Made by a program: the position numbers and the translations under genes. 64,000 nucleotides of DNA from Paenibacillus pabuli (GTDB lineage: Bacteria > Bacillota > Bacilli > Paenibacillales > Paenibacillaceae): contig NZ_CP073714.1 in the NCBI RefSeq assembly GCF_023101145.1, forward strand, positions 620,001-684,000. Direction: 5' to 3'. Shown piece by piece: positions 36,534 through 45,104 of the stretch (positions are counted from its first letter, which is position 1; the number at the start of each line of letters is the position of its first letter). The notes under the pieces were generated by a model that did not search any database, had not been told where the DNA came from, and saw only the letters and a program-made list of their open reading frames with translations.

Positions 36534-38241
36534 CCTGAACATCAACGGAGCCAGCGTCAGTATGGAGGGTACAGAAGGTCTGTATATTCAGACGATGACA
36601 GATCATGTGGAGCTTGTGGAAGAGGTCAACGGCAAGAGTGAGAATGTAGTCCTGGAAGCCGAGATCCATCGTTCCTTTGACATGATCCAGTCTGCGTTCG
36701 ACCAGAGTCTGGCCAGTATGGGAGAGAGCGCGCTGAAGGGAGCGCGGCTGAAACGAAACTGGGATGCACGTGAAAAGGGTAAACGAGATGGTGTAATCGA
36801 AGAGGGGAAAAGCCTGCTCAGTATGGTCGGTGATGTGGCTGACCTGGCATTTACGGGTGTCATGGGAGACAACACTGCTCGGGAAGTCTACGGCTGGGTA
36901 AAGGGAGAACAAGTTGGGTCATTAACGGAGCGGAATGCCACGGTACAAGGAACGATTACGGGCGTAAATAACGTCATCGATTATACGGGAGACTTGGTCA
37001 CGGGTCAGAAATCAGGGAAAGAGATCTGGCAGGATGCATCCAGTGCGGGAAAAGCGTATGCCAAGCCGTTCATGGACCTGAAAGGCGAAGACAACCGCAC
37101 GATGCTGACCCTGAAGGAACAAGAGAGTTACGACGCTGGTCGGAACGATGTCAACGCTGCGGTACGGGTTGTTGATACGGTAACGGCTGTAGCTGGTGGA
37201 GCATCACTGGTCAAAAATGGCGTCAAGGTGCTCAAGGGTGGTGGCAAGAAGTCTGGTCATGCAGAAGGAGATGGAGCCAAGGGCGGCGTTCCGCATGGTC
37301 ATGGAGATGGACCAGATGGAGCCTCAGGTGGGGCCATGAAGGATGGCAAGCTCAAGACCAATGCGGCATTAATGCCTTCCTCTCTTGCCGAGCTGGGAGA
37401 ACGAATCAGCCAGGCTATGGGTAAAATGACCACAGGCGCAGCAGCCAGTGTTCCATGGCGAGTTCAGCGGGTGAGGCTGAGCAACGGCCAGACCGTGCCT
37501 GTGATTGTGAAGAATGACCATCATATGTTCTCGGAACCAGGTGGAAATCATGGGAAAGGCAGTGATTCTGGAAGTTCGAAGGGATCGCCGAGCACTTCTC
37601 ATGTAGATTCGAGAGAGAGTACTGCGCCATCGAAAGGAACCATTTCTAAAGAATCGTCTAATTCTTCAAGCGTTACGAGGGTTAAGCCGAAGGATGCACC
37701 AATACCTAAAGAGGCTCCGTCATCGAAAGATGGAACTAAGGTTAGGGATGGGGATACTGAGGGGACGGGTGAAGTTCCCAATAAGACTTTTGTCGATAAT
37801 CCATTTGATGAGGCAGGGAAACTAAAACCGAATGTGAAGTATAAAGCTGGTGAGCACCAATACGATTATGAAACAGATCATCTGGGTAGAATTGAAAACT
37901 TTAGTACGGATGATTTAAAATTAACGACAAGAGATGAACGTTTACCACATGATGCAAATACGCCAGGGAAGGAGTCAGGTGACCACGCAGGTCATTTGGC
38001 AGGAGATAGATTTGGCGGCTCGCCAGAGATTGACAACCTTGTATCTCAGTCAAGTAAGGTGAATCTAAGTACGTATAAGAAAATAGAAAATGAATGGGCA
38101 AGGGCTTTAAAGGCCAAACCGCCGAAACATGTTACTGTTGACGTAAAAATAAAATATGATGGGGATTCGCTTCGACCGTCTAGCTTTAATATAACCTACA
38201 CAATAGATGGTGAGCTAAAAGTTTTCGATTTAATAAATTAA
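36511..38241 (+). CDS. Orphan cassette 1: core plus NS_2 nuclease toxin
   Basis: 576 residues. The first 414 repeat the core of the 32444 toxin almost exactly (from VQIQCMGDLN on), to the DTEGTG junction at 37753-37770. Residues 421-576 are a new toxin end: GEHQYDYETDHLGRIENF, TRDERLPHDANTPGK, GDHAGHLAGDRFGGSPEIDN, then KIENEWARALK. That is the NS_2 DNA/RNA non-specific endonuclease pattern, with the D-x-x-G-H-L catalytic His, as in YeeF and EsaD. The GTG at 36511 has no ribosome site and the core is frameshifted upstream, so the cassette is probably silent until recombined. Immunity gene follows 14 nt later. Confidence 0.72.
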   Translation: MQIQCMGDLNINGASVSMEGTEGLYIQTMTDHVELVEEVNGKSENVVLEAEIHRSFDMIQSAFDQSLASMGESALKGARLKRNWDAREKGKRDGVIEEGKSLLSMVGDVADLAFTGVMGDNTAREVYGWVKGEQVGSLTERNATVQGTITGVNNVIDYTGDLVTGQKSGKEIWQDASSAGKAYAKPFMDLKGEDNRTMLTLKEQESYDAGRNDVNAAVRVVDTVTAVAGGASLVKNGVKVLKGGGKKSGHAEGDGAKGGVPHGHGDGPDGASGGAMKDGKLKTNAALMPSSLAELGERISQAMGKMTTGAAASVPWRVQRVRLSNGQTVPVIVKNDHHMFSEPGGNHGKGSDSGSSKGSPSTSHVDSRESTAPSKGTISKESSNSSSVTRVKPKDAPIPKEAPSSKDGTKVRDGDTEGTGEVPNKTFVDNPFDEAGKLKPNVKYKAGEHQYDYETDHLGRIENFSTDDLKLTTRDERLPHDANTPGKESGDHAGHLAGDRFGGSPEIDNLVSQSSKVNLSTYKKIENEWARALKAKPPKHVTVDVKIKYDGDSLRPSSFNITYTIDGELKVFDLIN

Positions 38242-38255
38242 AAGGAGATTGGATT

Positions 38256-38723
38256 ATGACAAAGGTATTTGAAGATTATTTTTCAGAACTACAAGCAGAT
38301 ATGGTGTCAGTTTGTCTTGAGTATGTGAGTAATAAGGCAGATATGATATATATATACGGTTCTAATGAATTTGGACAATTTAGTACAGATGTATTTTATC
38401 AAATTAACAATTTTTTTGTTAAAAAACATAAGGTTAATGATGCAGTATCAGACACTGATAGTAATTCAAGACCTGTTTATGATATTTCGAAAGAAAGACA
38501 AGTTACTTTACTTAACATTTTAAATAAAAATCTCCGTGAAATTAGTGATTTGTGCAAAAAAAATAATAGGGAAATGCCTACAGAGATGAAATTGACTTAT
38601 GATGTATCTAAGAACAAATTAGATGCTCAGTACAGTTACGAGATAAAATATACAAATGATCCTGAAAAATTATCTAGTCATATATTTGATGATTGGTTCG
38701 AAGAAGTGGGCGGAAAGTTATAG
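38256..38723 (+). CDS. YezG/EsaG-type (DUF600) immunity protein, cassette 1
   Basis: 155 residues, soluble. It has the pattern FEDYFSELQADMVSVCLEYV, a central strand region and a C-terminal REMPTEMKLTYDVSKNKLDA...WFEE, matching DUF600 immunity proteins that neutralise NS_2 nucleases (YezG with YeeF, EsaG with EsaD). AAAGGAGATT precedes ATG. A close paralogue (41779) follows the second NS_2 cassette, which supports the pairing. Confidence 0.8.
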   Translation: MTKVFEDYFSELQADMVSVCLEYVSNKADMIYIYGSNEFGQFSTDVFYQINNFFVKKHKVNDAVSDTDSNSRPVYDISKERQVTLLNILNKNLREISDLCKKNNREMPTEMKLTYDVSKNKLDAQYSYEIKYTNDPEKLSSHIFDDWFEEVGGKL

Positions 38724-38765
38724 TTTACAACCCCAACGACAAAATCGTACAATACAACCAACAAT

Positions 38766-38805
38766 GCCACAATGCGAGCTAGCCGCCCGTGTTGTGGTCT
38801 TTTTT
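38766..38805 (+). terminator. Terminator after cassette 1
   Basis: GCCACAA (38766-38772) pairs with TTGTGGT (38792-38798), followed by CTTTTTT. It is unrelated to R1-R4 and stands directly before the next core fragment. Confidence 0.75.
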
Positions 38806-38952
38806 GAGATGGGCCAGATGGAACCTAGGTGGTGCCATGAAGGATGGCAAGCTCAAGACCAATGAGGCACTAATGCCTGCAACTCTTGCCGAGCTGGGAG
38901 AACGAATCAACCAGGCTATGGGTAAAATGACCGCAGGCGCAGCAGCCAGACC
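38806..38952 (+). pseudogene. Orphan cassette 2, broken core fragment
   Basis: Core sequence resumes at the residue ~695 region of the full gene (PDGTSGGAMKDGKLKT). Two lesions are visible: one base lost at CCTAGGTGG, and 43 nt lost between two GCCAG repeats in front of ACCGTGCCTGTG. Both shift the frame. No ribosome site. Confidence 0.75.
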
Positions 38953-39699
38953 GTGCCTGTGATTGTGAAGAATGACCATCATATGTTCTCGGATACAGGT
39001 GGGAATCGTAGGAAAGGCAGTGATTCTGGGTGTTCGAAGGGATCGCCGAGCACTTCTCATGTGGATTCGAGAGAGAGTAGTGCGCCATCGAAAGGAACCG
39101 TTCATAAAGAGTCGACTAAGACGTCTCCAAACGTTACGCCGGTTAAGCCGAAGGATGCATCTAAACCTAAAGATGCTCCGTCATCGAAAGATGAAACCAA
39201 GGTTAGGGATGGGAATACTGAGGGGACGGGAGAAGTTCATCCAAATGGGACGCCCAACCCAACACATAATGCTAAAGGTGAACGAATTGATAATGTAGAA
39301 GTACCAAAAGTGAAATTCACTTCTATAACTGAGTATATGAAACAGGAAGATATTGCGAATAATATGTACACAAACTTTAAAACTATGAAGAATGATATCA
39401 GTGATATTGCAAAGAACACAGGGTGGAAAGAAGCTGATATTCAGCAAATTAAGAATCATTTGTTCATAGAAAAACATAAATTTGATAATGGACAAGTAAA
39501 ATCGTTTGACCCAAATTATCAACAAGCAATGGCGTGGGGACGATTGATGCAAGGAAACTACAATAAAAATGATATCTTATTGCTCAATCACGAATTCTTT
39601 GAATCTAATTACATGAAGAAGCATGGGGCTACTTATGAACAAGGACATGCAGAAGCTCAAAAGTATTATAATTGGTCAGATACCGTATTTGAAGATTAA
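38953..39699 (+). CDS. Orphan cassette 2: unrecognised HExxE toxin domain
   Basis: 248 residues. The first 87 are core linker (VIVKNDHHMFSDTGGN) ending in NTEGTG at 39214-39231. The last ~155 are new: FTSITEYMKQEDIANNMY, IAKNTGWKEADIQQIKNHLF, PNYQQAMAWGRLMQGNYNKN, then DILLLNHEFFESNYMKK and GHAEAQKYYNW. HEFFE followed by a later His resembles a metal-binding site, but I do not recognise the family; it may be a nuclease of the polymorphic-toxin type. The core portion lacks a start, so it looks silent. A small gene follows with a good ribosome site. Confidence 0.65.
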   Translation: MPVIVKNDHHMFSDTGGNRRKGSDSGCSKGSPSTSHVDSRESSAPSKGTVHKESTKTSPNVTPVKPKDASKPKDAPSSKDETKVRDGNTEGTGEVHPNGTPNPTHNAKGERIDNVEVPKVKFTSITEYMKQEDIANNMYTNFKTMKNDISDIAKNTGWKEADIQQIKNHLFIEKHKFDNGQVKSFDPNYQQAMAWGRLMQGNYNKNDILLLNHEFFESNYMKKHGATYEQGHAEAQKYYNWSDTVFED

Positions 39700-39712
39700 G
39701 GAGGAGATAGGG

Positions 39713-39958
39713 TTGGCTACGTATGTTTTGCTGGTGAAAGAAGAAGAAACTGAAGAGTTCGTAGTTTATAAATTTGGCCCTGATAAAGATAATTTGGGGA
39801 AGTTACGGCTAAACAAAATTAGTGCAGAACCTGAGGAAATTGAAAAAGTACCGGGCACTACTAGCAATTTCTATTATTTTACTGCTGCATCAAAACTAAT
39901 TAGAATACTCAAAGAAGGAGATGGAGTTTTTCCTGACACAACTTCATACGCTTCTTAA
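39713..39958 (+). CDS. Small immunity candidate, cassette 2 (TTG start)
   Basis: 81 residues, starting MATYVLLVKEEETEEFVVYK. Start chosen as TTG 39713 because AAGGAGGAG lies 7 nt before it and 14 nt after the toxin stop. The frame also opens at an ATG in 39623, but that would overlap the toxin gene by 76 nt. Acidic soluble protein, no family recognised. By position it should neutralise the HExxE domain toxin. Confidence 0.6.
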   Translation: MATYVLLVKEEETEEFVVYKFGPDKDNLGKLRLNKISAEPEEIEKVPGTTSNFYYFTAASKLIRILKEGDGVFPDTTSYAS

Positions 39959-39995
39959 GTTAATTCGTTTAATCAAGTTTTGATAGTATTGATAG

Positions 39996-40186
39996 GGGCT
40001 ACCCAGTGCCAATGAAGCCATAATTTAACCAATAACATATATAACCCATGTAATATCAGTATAAAAATTTCCGTCATTTCGGTTTTACGCACATCAAATG
40101 CTTTAATTTTATAACTTAAATAACACTATTCCGATACATCAAACAGGTTGATTATGGTCAGATACCACCGTAATTGACCTGTTTTT
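39996..40186 (+). repeat. 3' UTR/terminator repeat, copy R2
   Basis: Related to R1, R3 and R4. Terminator stem at 40142-40183 with AACAGGTTGATTATGGT and ACCGTAATTGACCTGTT; the A-to-G change in the right arm keeps pairing through G-U. Followed by TTTTTT and, after GTTGTGAACG, core sequence. Confidence 0.8.
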
Positions 40187-40197
40187 TGTTGTGAACG

Positions 40198-41763
40198 ATG
40201 ACAGATCATGTGGAGCTTGTAGAAGAGGTTAATGGAAAGAGTGAGAATGTAGTCCTGGAAGCTGAGATCCATCGTTCCTTTGACATGATTCAGTCTGCAT
40301 TCGACCAGAGTCTGGCCAGTATGGGAGAGAGCGCGCTGAAGGAAGCGCGGCTGAAACGAAACTGGGAAGCACGTGAAAAGGGCAAATTGGACGGTGTGAT
40401 CGAAGAGGGGAAAAGCCTGCTCAGTATGGTCGGTGATGTGGCTGACCTTGCATTTACAGGGATCGTCGGGGGTGACAATGCCCAGGGATTATACAGCTGG
40501 GTAAAGGGAGAACAGGTTGGGTCATTAACGGAGCGGAATGCCACGGTACAAGGAACGATTACGGGCGTAAATAACGTCATCGATTATACGGGAGACTTGG
40601 TCACGGGTCAGAAATCAGGGAAAGAGATCTGGCAGGATGCATCCAGTGCGGGAAAAGCGTATGCCAAGCCGTTCATGGACCTGAAAGGCGAAGACAACCG
40701 CACGATGCTGACCCTGACGGAACAGGAGAGCCACGACGCTGGTCGGAACGATGTCAACGCTGCGGTACGGGTTGTTGATACGGTAACGGCTGTAGCTGGT
40801 GGAGCATCACTGGTCAAAAATGGCGTCAAGGTGCTCAAGGGTGGTGGCAAGAAGTCTGGTCATGCAGAAGGAGATGGAGCCAAGGGCGGCGTTCCGCATG
40901 GTCATGGAGATGGACCAGATGGAACCTCAGGCGGGGCCATGAAGGATGGCAAGCTCAAGACCAATGCGGCATTAATGCCTTCCTCTCTCGCAGAATTGGG
41001 AGAACGAATCAGCCAGGCTATGGGTAAAATGACCACAGGCGCAGCAGCCAGTGTTCCATGGCGAGTTCAGCGGGTGAGGCTGAGCAACGGCCAGACCGTG
41101 CCTGTGATTGTGAAGAATGACCATCATATGTTCTCGGATTCAGGTGGGACTCATGGGAAAGGCAGTGATTCTGGGAGCTCGAAGGGATTGCTGAGCACTT
41201 CTCATGTGGATTCGAGAGAGAGTAGTGCGCCATCGAAAGATGGAACTAAGGTTAGGGAGGGGGATACTGAGGGGACCGGGAAAATTGGTGAGGGTGGTAG
41301 CCAGGCTGATGATATTTTACGAGATGGAAGCCATATAGTAGATGGGGAGCTAAAGCCAAATGTAACATATAAAACAGGTGAATATGAATATATCTACAAA
41401 ACTGATAGTAAGGGAAGGCTTGAAAAATTTACTGCTGACGATTTAAAATTAACTGAGAGGGATAGCAGATTACCTCATGATCCAGATACTCCAGGCAAAG
41501 AGCCGGGCGACCATGCAGGGCATTTGGCAGGGGATAGATTTAGTGGTCCACCAGAAATTGACAACCTTGTTTCACAACTAAGCAATGTGAATTTAAGCCA
41601 ATATAAGAAAATTGAGAATCAATGGGCTAATGCGATTAAAGAAGGGAAAAAAGTAAAAGTAAATGTTGAAGTGAAATATGACGGAGACAGTACAAGCCCA
41701 TCTAAATTTAATGTACAGTATGAAATTGATAGAGAAGCTTTCTCAAAGAGTATATTAAATTAA
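40198..41763 (+). CDS. Orphan cassette 3: core plus second NS_2 nuclease toxin
   Basis: 521 residues. From residue 1 (MTDHVELVEEVNGKSENVVL) it matches the full toxin core from its residue ~458 to the DTEGTG junction at 41263-41280, without the frameshift of cassette 1. The linker is shortened (SSAPSKDGTKV). Residues 362-521 are a second NS_2 domain, clearly related to cassette 1's (GDHAGHLAGDRFSGPPEIDN, KIENQWANAIK) but well diverged. ATG 40198 has no ribosome site and follows a terminator by 11 nt, so expression as such is doubtful. A DUF600 immunity gene follows 15 nt later. Confidence 0.75.
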   Translation: MTDHVELVEEVNGKSENVVLEAEIHRSFDMIQSAFDQSLASMGESALKEARLKRNWEAREKGKLDGVIEEGKSLLSMVGDVADLAFTGIVGGDNAQGLYSWVKGEQVGSLTERNATVQGTITGVNNVIDYTGDLVTGQKSGKEIWQDASSAGKAYAKPFMDLKGEDNRTMLTLTEQESHDAGRNDVNAAVRVVDTVTAVAGGASLVKNGVKVLKGGGKKSGHAEGDGAKGGVPHGHGDGPDGTSGGAMKDGKLKTNAALMPSSLAELGERISQAMGKMTTGAAASVPWRVQRVRLSNGQTVPVIVKNDHHMFSDSGGTHGKGSDSGSSKGLLSTSHVDSRESSAPSKDGTKVREGDTEGTGKIGEGGSQADDILRDGSHIVDGELKPNVTYKTGEYEYIYKTDSKGRLEKFTADDLKLTERDSRLPHDPDTPGKEPGDHAGHLAGDRFSGPPEIDNLVSQLSNVNLSQYKKIENQWANAIKEGKKVKVNVEVKYDGDSTSPSKFNVQYEIDREAFSKSILN

Positions 41764-41778
41764 GAAAGGCAGGTTACT

Positions 41779-42243
41779 ATGAGCAAAGTATTTGAAGATA
41801 TTTTTAGTGAACTTCAAGCTGACATGGTCTCCATTTGTTTAGAGTATGTACACAAAAGAGCCGAAAAAATATATATTTATTGTTCATTTGAGGAAAGAGT
41901 TATTTCTAGTGATTTTTTCTATTTTATTAATGGTAGGCTTGTAAAGAAACACAAACTTAACGATGCATTAGATGATAGTTATGGTCTTCTATATGACATA
42001 TCAGTCGAAAGACAAAAAGGCGCTCTGAATATTATTAACGATGATATTGAAAAGATATATAGATTATGCGACGAACACAAAAGAGAAATGCCAACCGAAA
42101 TAAAATTGGTATATGATGTTACAAAAAATAGCCTTAAAGCAGAATATAAATATGAGTTGGTTTATTCAAATGACCCTGTGAAAACCGCAGACGACATTGC
42201 GAAGGAATGGTTCGAGCAAATTAAAGAGGAACATAGCGAGTAA
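41779..42243 (+). CDS. YezG/EsaG-type (DUF600) immunity protein, cassette 3
   Basis: 154 residues. Same family and layout as 38256 (FEDIFSELQADMVSICLEYV; REMPTEIKLVYDVTKNSLKA; EWFEQIKEEH), with clear divergence in the middle, as expected if each protects against its own NS_2 toxin. GAAAGGCAGG precedes ATG 41779. Confidence 0.8.
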   Translation: MSKVFEDIFSELQADMVSICLEYVHKRAEKIYIYCSFEERVISSDFFYFINGRLVKKHKLNDALDDSYGLLYDISVERQKGALNIINDDIEKIYRLCDEHKREMPTEIKLVYDVTKNSLKAEYKYELVYSNDPVKTADDIAKEWFEQIKEEHSE

Positions 42244-42324
42244 GGTGATTTTTCATCCACTGTAATGATGCAAAACTATGAGCATCTTTTGAAATAGTAG
42301 AATAGTGGGCCAATAGAGATCTCT

Positions 42325-42438
42325 CCATTTCGGTTGTACGCACATCAAATACTTTAATTTTAAAACCTAAATATCGCTATTCCGATACATCAAACAGGTT
42401 AATTATGGTAGGATACCACCGTAATTGATCTGTTTTTT
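42325..42438 (+). repeat. 3' UTR/terminator repeat, copy R3
   Basis: Shorter copy: only about the last 115 nt are conserved. Stem AACAGGTTAATTATGGT (42393-42409) and ACCGTAATTGATCTGTT (42418-42434), then T-run. Confidence 0.8.
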
Positions 42439-42462
42439 GTTGTAAACGATGACAGATCTTTT

Positions 42463-42722
42463 ATGATACAAGGTAAAGTATTTGACTATTATGCTCCTCA
42501 AGGGGAGTTTTCAAAAAATAAGATTAAGGAAATACAAGGTAAAACGAAAAAACAAGCAACAAGAATTATTTTGAACCTTGATGACTTTAATCCAGTGACA
42601 TAGATATTTTAAAACAAGAGATATTGAGAAAGGCTAACCCTAATGGTGATTTGAAATACTTACAAGAGTTGCTTGTTGTAAAAGACGGTAAAATCACTAG
42701 ATGGTTTTGGAAAGGTGATTAG
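42463..42722 (+). pseudogene. Orphan cassette 4: frameshifted CdiA_C-like toxin
   Basis: After R3 comes only 13 nt of core (ACGATGACAGATC) and then a toxin end. The first frame reads IQGKVFDYYAPQGEFSKNKI, then QATRIILNLDDFNP and stops at 42601. The other frame continues DIDILKQEILRKANPNGDLK, LVVKDGKITRWFWKGD to 42722. Joined, this is the pattern of the CdiA C-terminal nuclease family (GK-x-F-D-x-Y-A-P, then Q-A-x-R-I-x-x-N-L). The frameshift near 42595 kills it. Immunity gene follows by 1 nt. Confidence 0.65.
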
Positions 42723-42723
42723 C

Positions 42724-43599
42724 ATGGAAATGACATATTATTTCTTCAATAACTTTCATGGAAGTGAAGAGGTTGAAGATTTTCTTCTGCATCATGTAGG
42801 AAATCTTATTGGAGATAAAAGTGCTCTTAGGTTTGCAAAACAAGAAGAAAGTGAGGAAGGTGAAGGAGATACATTATATGTTAAATGCGATTTTTTCAGC
42901 TTCACCACTACATTATTCGATGTAAAGAATATATCCAGGGACTATGATGTCAATGTGAATTATGGATTGGAGTTTAATATATACGAAAATGGTAATAGGA
43001 AATTCATTGAGTTTTTAGGTAATCTACTAAAAAGCAATGACGGAGGGGCGTTACTTTTAAAAGATTCTGAATATAAAATATTAGAGAGAAGAAAAAACAA
43101 TATACTCGTAGATAGTCACTTTTTTAATACTGATTATGAAGCATTAAATCTTCCTTACATTCAGGGGACATACAAAAAAATTTGTCTACGGATTGAAGGT
43201 AACTTTACTACAAACGAAATCAAACTTGAAGGCGTGAAAATAGTTGAGGACCATGAGAATCAATATAAGGTTAAAGTGGTGGAAGACCCCGACTACTCTT
43301 CAGAATTTACTATCAACTGGGGGGATTTACAGCTTCATATTAGTAATGTTGGAACAGCAATAAATTTAATCTGTAATCAAATTTTTGGCCCTAATGATAT
43401 TTCAAGATTGAAGAGGTTATTGTGTTTCTTCGAGCAATTCACAATTAAATTTACTGGCGACTATCAATTAATGATGATACAAGGGTATTGGGAGCAAAGA
43501 AAAAGCGTATTATTAGCAAGAAAAAATGGAAGAGTAACAGTTAATAACCAGGCTGAGGAAGCATGCCTACTATCCGAGATCAATTTTAAAGATGGATAG
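42724..43599 (+). CDS. Hypothetical immunity candidate, cassette 4
   Basis: 291 residues, soluble. Two halves: residues 1-135 (MTYYFFNNFHGSEEVEDFL, then DYDVNVNYGLEFNIYENG, then a DGGALLLKDSEYKILERR strand pair) have a SitI3-like look, and 150-291 have the look of a second beta-rich domain. I do not recognise either with confidence. AAAGGTG precedes ATG 42724. It follows a broken toxin but is itself intact, so it could be a defence remnant. Confidence 0.6.
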   Translation: MEMTYYFFNNFHGSEEVEDFLLHHVGNLIGDKSALRFAKQEESEEGEGDTLYVKCDFFSFTTTLFDVKNISRDYDVNVNYGLEFNIYENGNRKFIEFLGNLLKSNDGGALLLKDSEYKILERRKNNILVDSHFFNTDYEALNLPYIQGTYKKICLRIEGNFTTNEIKLEGVKIVEDHENQYKVKVVEDPDYSSEFTINWGDLQLHISNVGTAINLICNQIFGPNDISRLKRLLCFFEQFTIKFTGDYQLMMIQGYWEQRKSVLLARKNGRVTVNNQAEEACLLSEINFKDG

Positions 43600-43710
43600 T
43601 TTGATAATTCTCAATCTGAACGAGAATTAAGTTTTGTCAGAGCGAATTTCCAATTATCAAAACCGATGTATCAAATTCAAAAACTGTATTGAACGATGAT
43701 CCACATCGGA

Positions 43711-43897
43711 TAATACCCAGTGCCGAACGAACTCAATATTGAACTAATAACACGTTTAACCCATGTAATACCCGTCTAAAGGTTTCTCGATTTGGGTTGT
43801 ACGCACATCAAATGCTTTTTATAACTTAAATAGTGCTATTCCGATACATCAAACAGGTTGATTATGGTCAGATACCACCATGATTGACCTGTTTTTT
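43711..43897 (+). repeat. 3' UTR/terminator repeat, copy R4
   Basis: Related to R1-R3. Stem AACAGGTTGATTATGGT (43852-43868) and ACCATGATTGACCTGTT (43877-43893), then T-run to 43897, then core sequence GGAGCCAAGGGC. Confidence 0.8.
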
Positions 43898-45086
43898 TGG
43901 AGCCAAGGGCGGCGTTCCGCATGGTCATGGAGATGGACCAGATGGAACCTCAGGCGGGGCCATGAAGGATGGCAAGCTCAAGACCAATGCGGCATTAATG
44001 CCTTCATCTCTCGCCGAGCTGGGAGAACGAATCAGCCAGGCCCTGGGCAAAATGACCGAAGGCGCAGCAGCCAGTGTTCCATGGCGAGTTCAGCGGGTGA
44101 GGCTGAGCAACGGCCAGACCGTGCCTGTGATTGTGAAGAAAGACCATCATAGGTTCTCGGATGCAGGTGAAAATCATGGAAAAGGCAGTGATTCTGGGAG
44201 TTCGAAGGGATCGCCGAGCACATCTCATGTGGATTCGAGAGAAACAGGGAAGCCACAAAATGTGGAGTCTGGTTCTTCATCCACTTCACCGAAGGTTGGG
44301 GCATCCAAACCCCAAAATACATGGGTTCCCAAAGATAGTCCATCCGAAAGTACCAAGCCGAAGACAAGAAATCACGAGGAATACTATGATCCACATCTGA
44401 ATCAACAGAGTATATCCAAACTAAATGCAGCAGCAGATGAAGGAATCATTACACCCAACCAATGGACCGGGAAATTGGAATGTAAGAGTGGGGATCTGGA
44501 ACATCTAACGCAACGTGAGTTGTTAGAGATTAATAAGCTGCTCATCGCTGGAAAAAATGTGGATGCGGATCGGATTATGACATTGCGCAATCAGTCTTCG
44601 AAGCTTGCAGAAGATTATTCTGATAAAGTTAAGGAAAGTAACGGATGGGAACTCAGCAAGGAATATCCTGCATCCAGGCAGGACTCCGTAGTACTTGGAA
44701 AAGAACTGGAAGAAGCAGGTGTTACCCGTCCGCCGGATTCTCAAGCGCATCACCTCGTGCCTGTAAATCAATGGGGGCTCCGAGAGCTAATCGAGAAGTA
44801 TGGAATTAACATCAATTCCTCGGCAAACGGAGTCTTTCTTCCTCAGAAAGCAATGTCGGATTGGCCAGGGCAAGTGACGCATTTCCCGTTTAACAACATA
44901 GATAAAAAAGGGAATCCTATGTTCAGGCATGGTCAGGAGTATATTGATTACATGAAAGAGAATTTACGAGATATAGATACATCTAATTTAAGTCCAGAAG
45001 TAAAGAAAGAGCGTATTTTATCTTTTTTAGAGGAAACAAGGGAAGGTTTGTTAACCGGTAAGTTGGAAATTCTATATCAAGATTAG
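43884..45086 (+). CDS. Orphan cassette 5: core plus AHH nuclease toxin
   Basis: 400 residues. Real core homology starts after residue 6 (AKGGVPHGHGDGPDGTSGGA), with the first codons inside the terminator stem, so no true start. Core runs to HVDSRETGK; there is no DTEGTG here. From about residue 163 the end is new: HLNQQSISKLNAAADEG, KLAEDYSDKVKESNGWELSK, then SQAHHLVPVNQWGL with A288-H-H290 and GININSSANGVFLPQKAMSD. That is the AHH (HNH/Endo VII fold) nuclease pattern. It is GC-normal, unlike the others. Confidence 0.72.
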   Translation: MTCFFGAKGGVPHGHGDGPDGTSGGAMKDGKLKTNAALMPSSLAELGERISQALGKMTEGAAASVPWRVQRVRLSNGQTVPVIVKKDHHRFSDAGENHGKGSDSGSSKGSPSTSHVDSRETGKPQNVESGSSSTSPKVGASKPQNTWVPKDSPSESTKPKTRNHEEYYDPHLNQQSISKLNAAADEGIITPNQWTGKLECKSGDLEHLTQRELLEINKLLIAGKNVDADRIMTLRNQSSKLAEDYSDKVKESNGWELSKEYPASRQDSVVLGKELEEAGVTRPPDSQAHHLVPVNQWGLRELIEKYGININSSANGVFLPQKAMSDWPGQVTHFPFNNIDKKGNPMFRHGQEYIDYMKENLRDIDTSNLSPEVKKERILSFLEETREGLLTGKLEILYQD

Positions 45087-45104
45087 TGGAATGAGGAGAT
45101 ATAA

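Noticed and set aside
36041..43897. CRISPR array or insertion sequences from the R1-R4 repeats
   Set aside because: Repeats are 115-195 nt, kilobases apart and end in a terminator. No transposase or target-site duplication.
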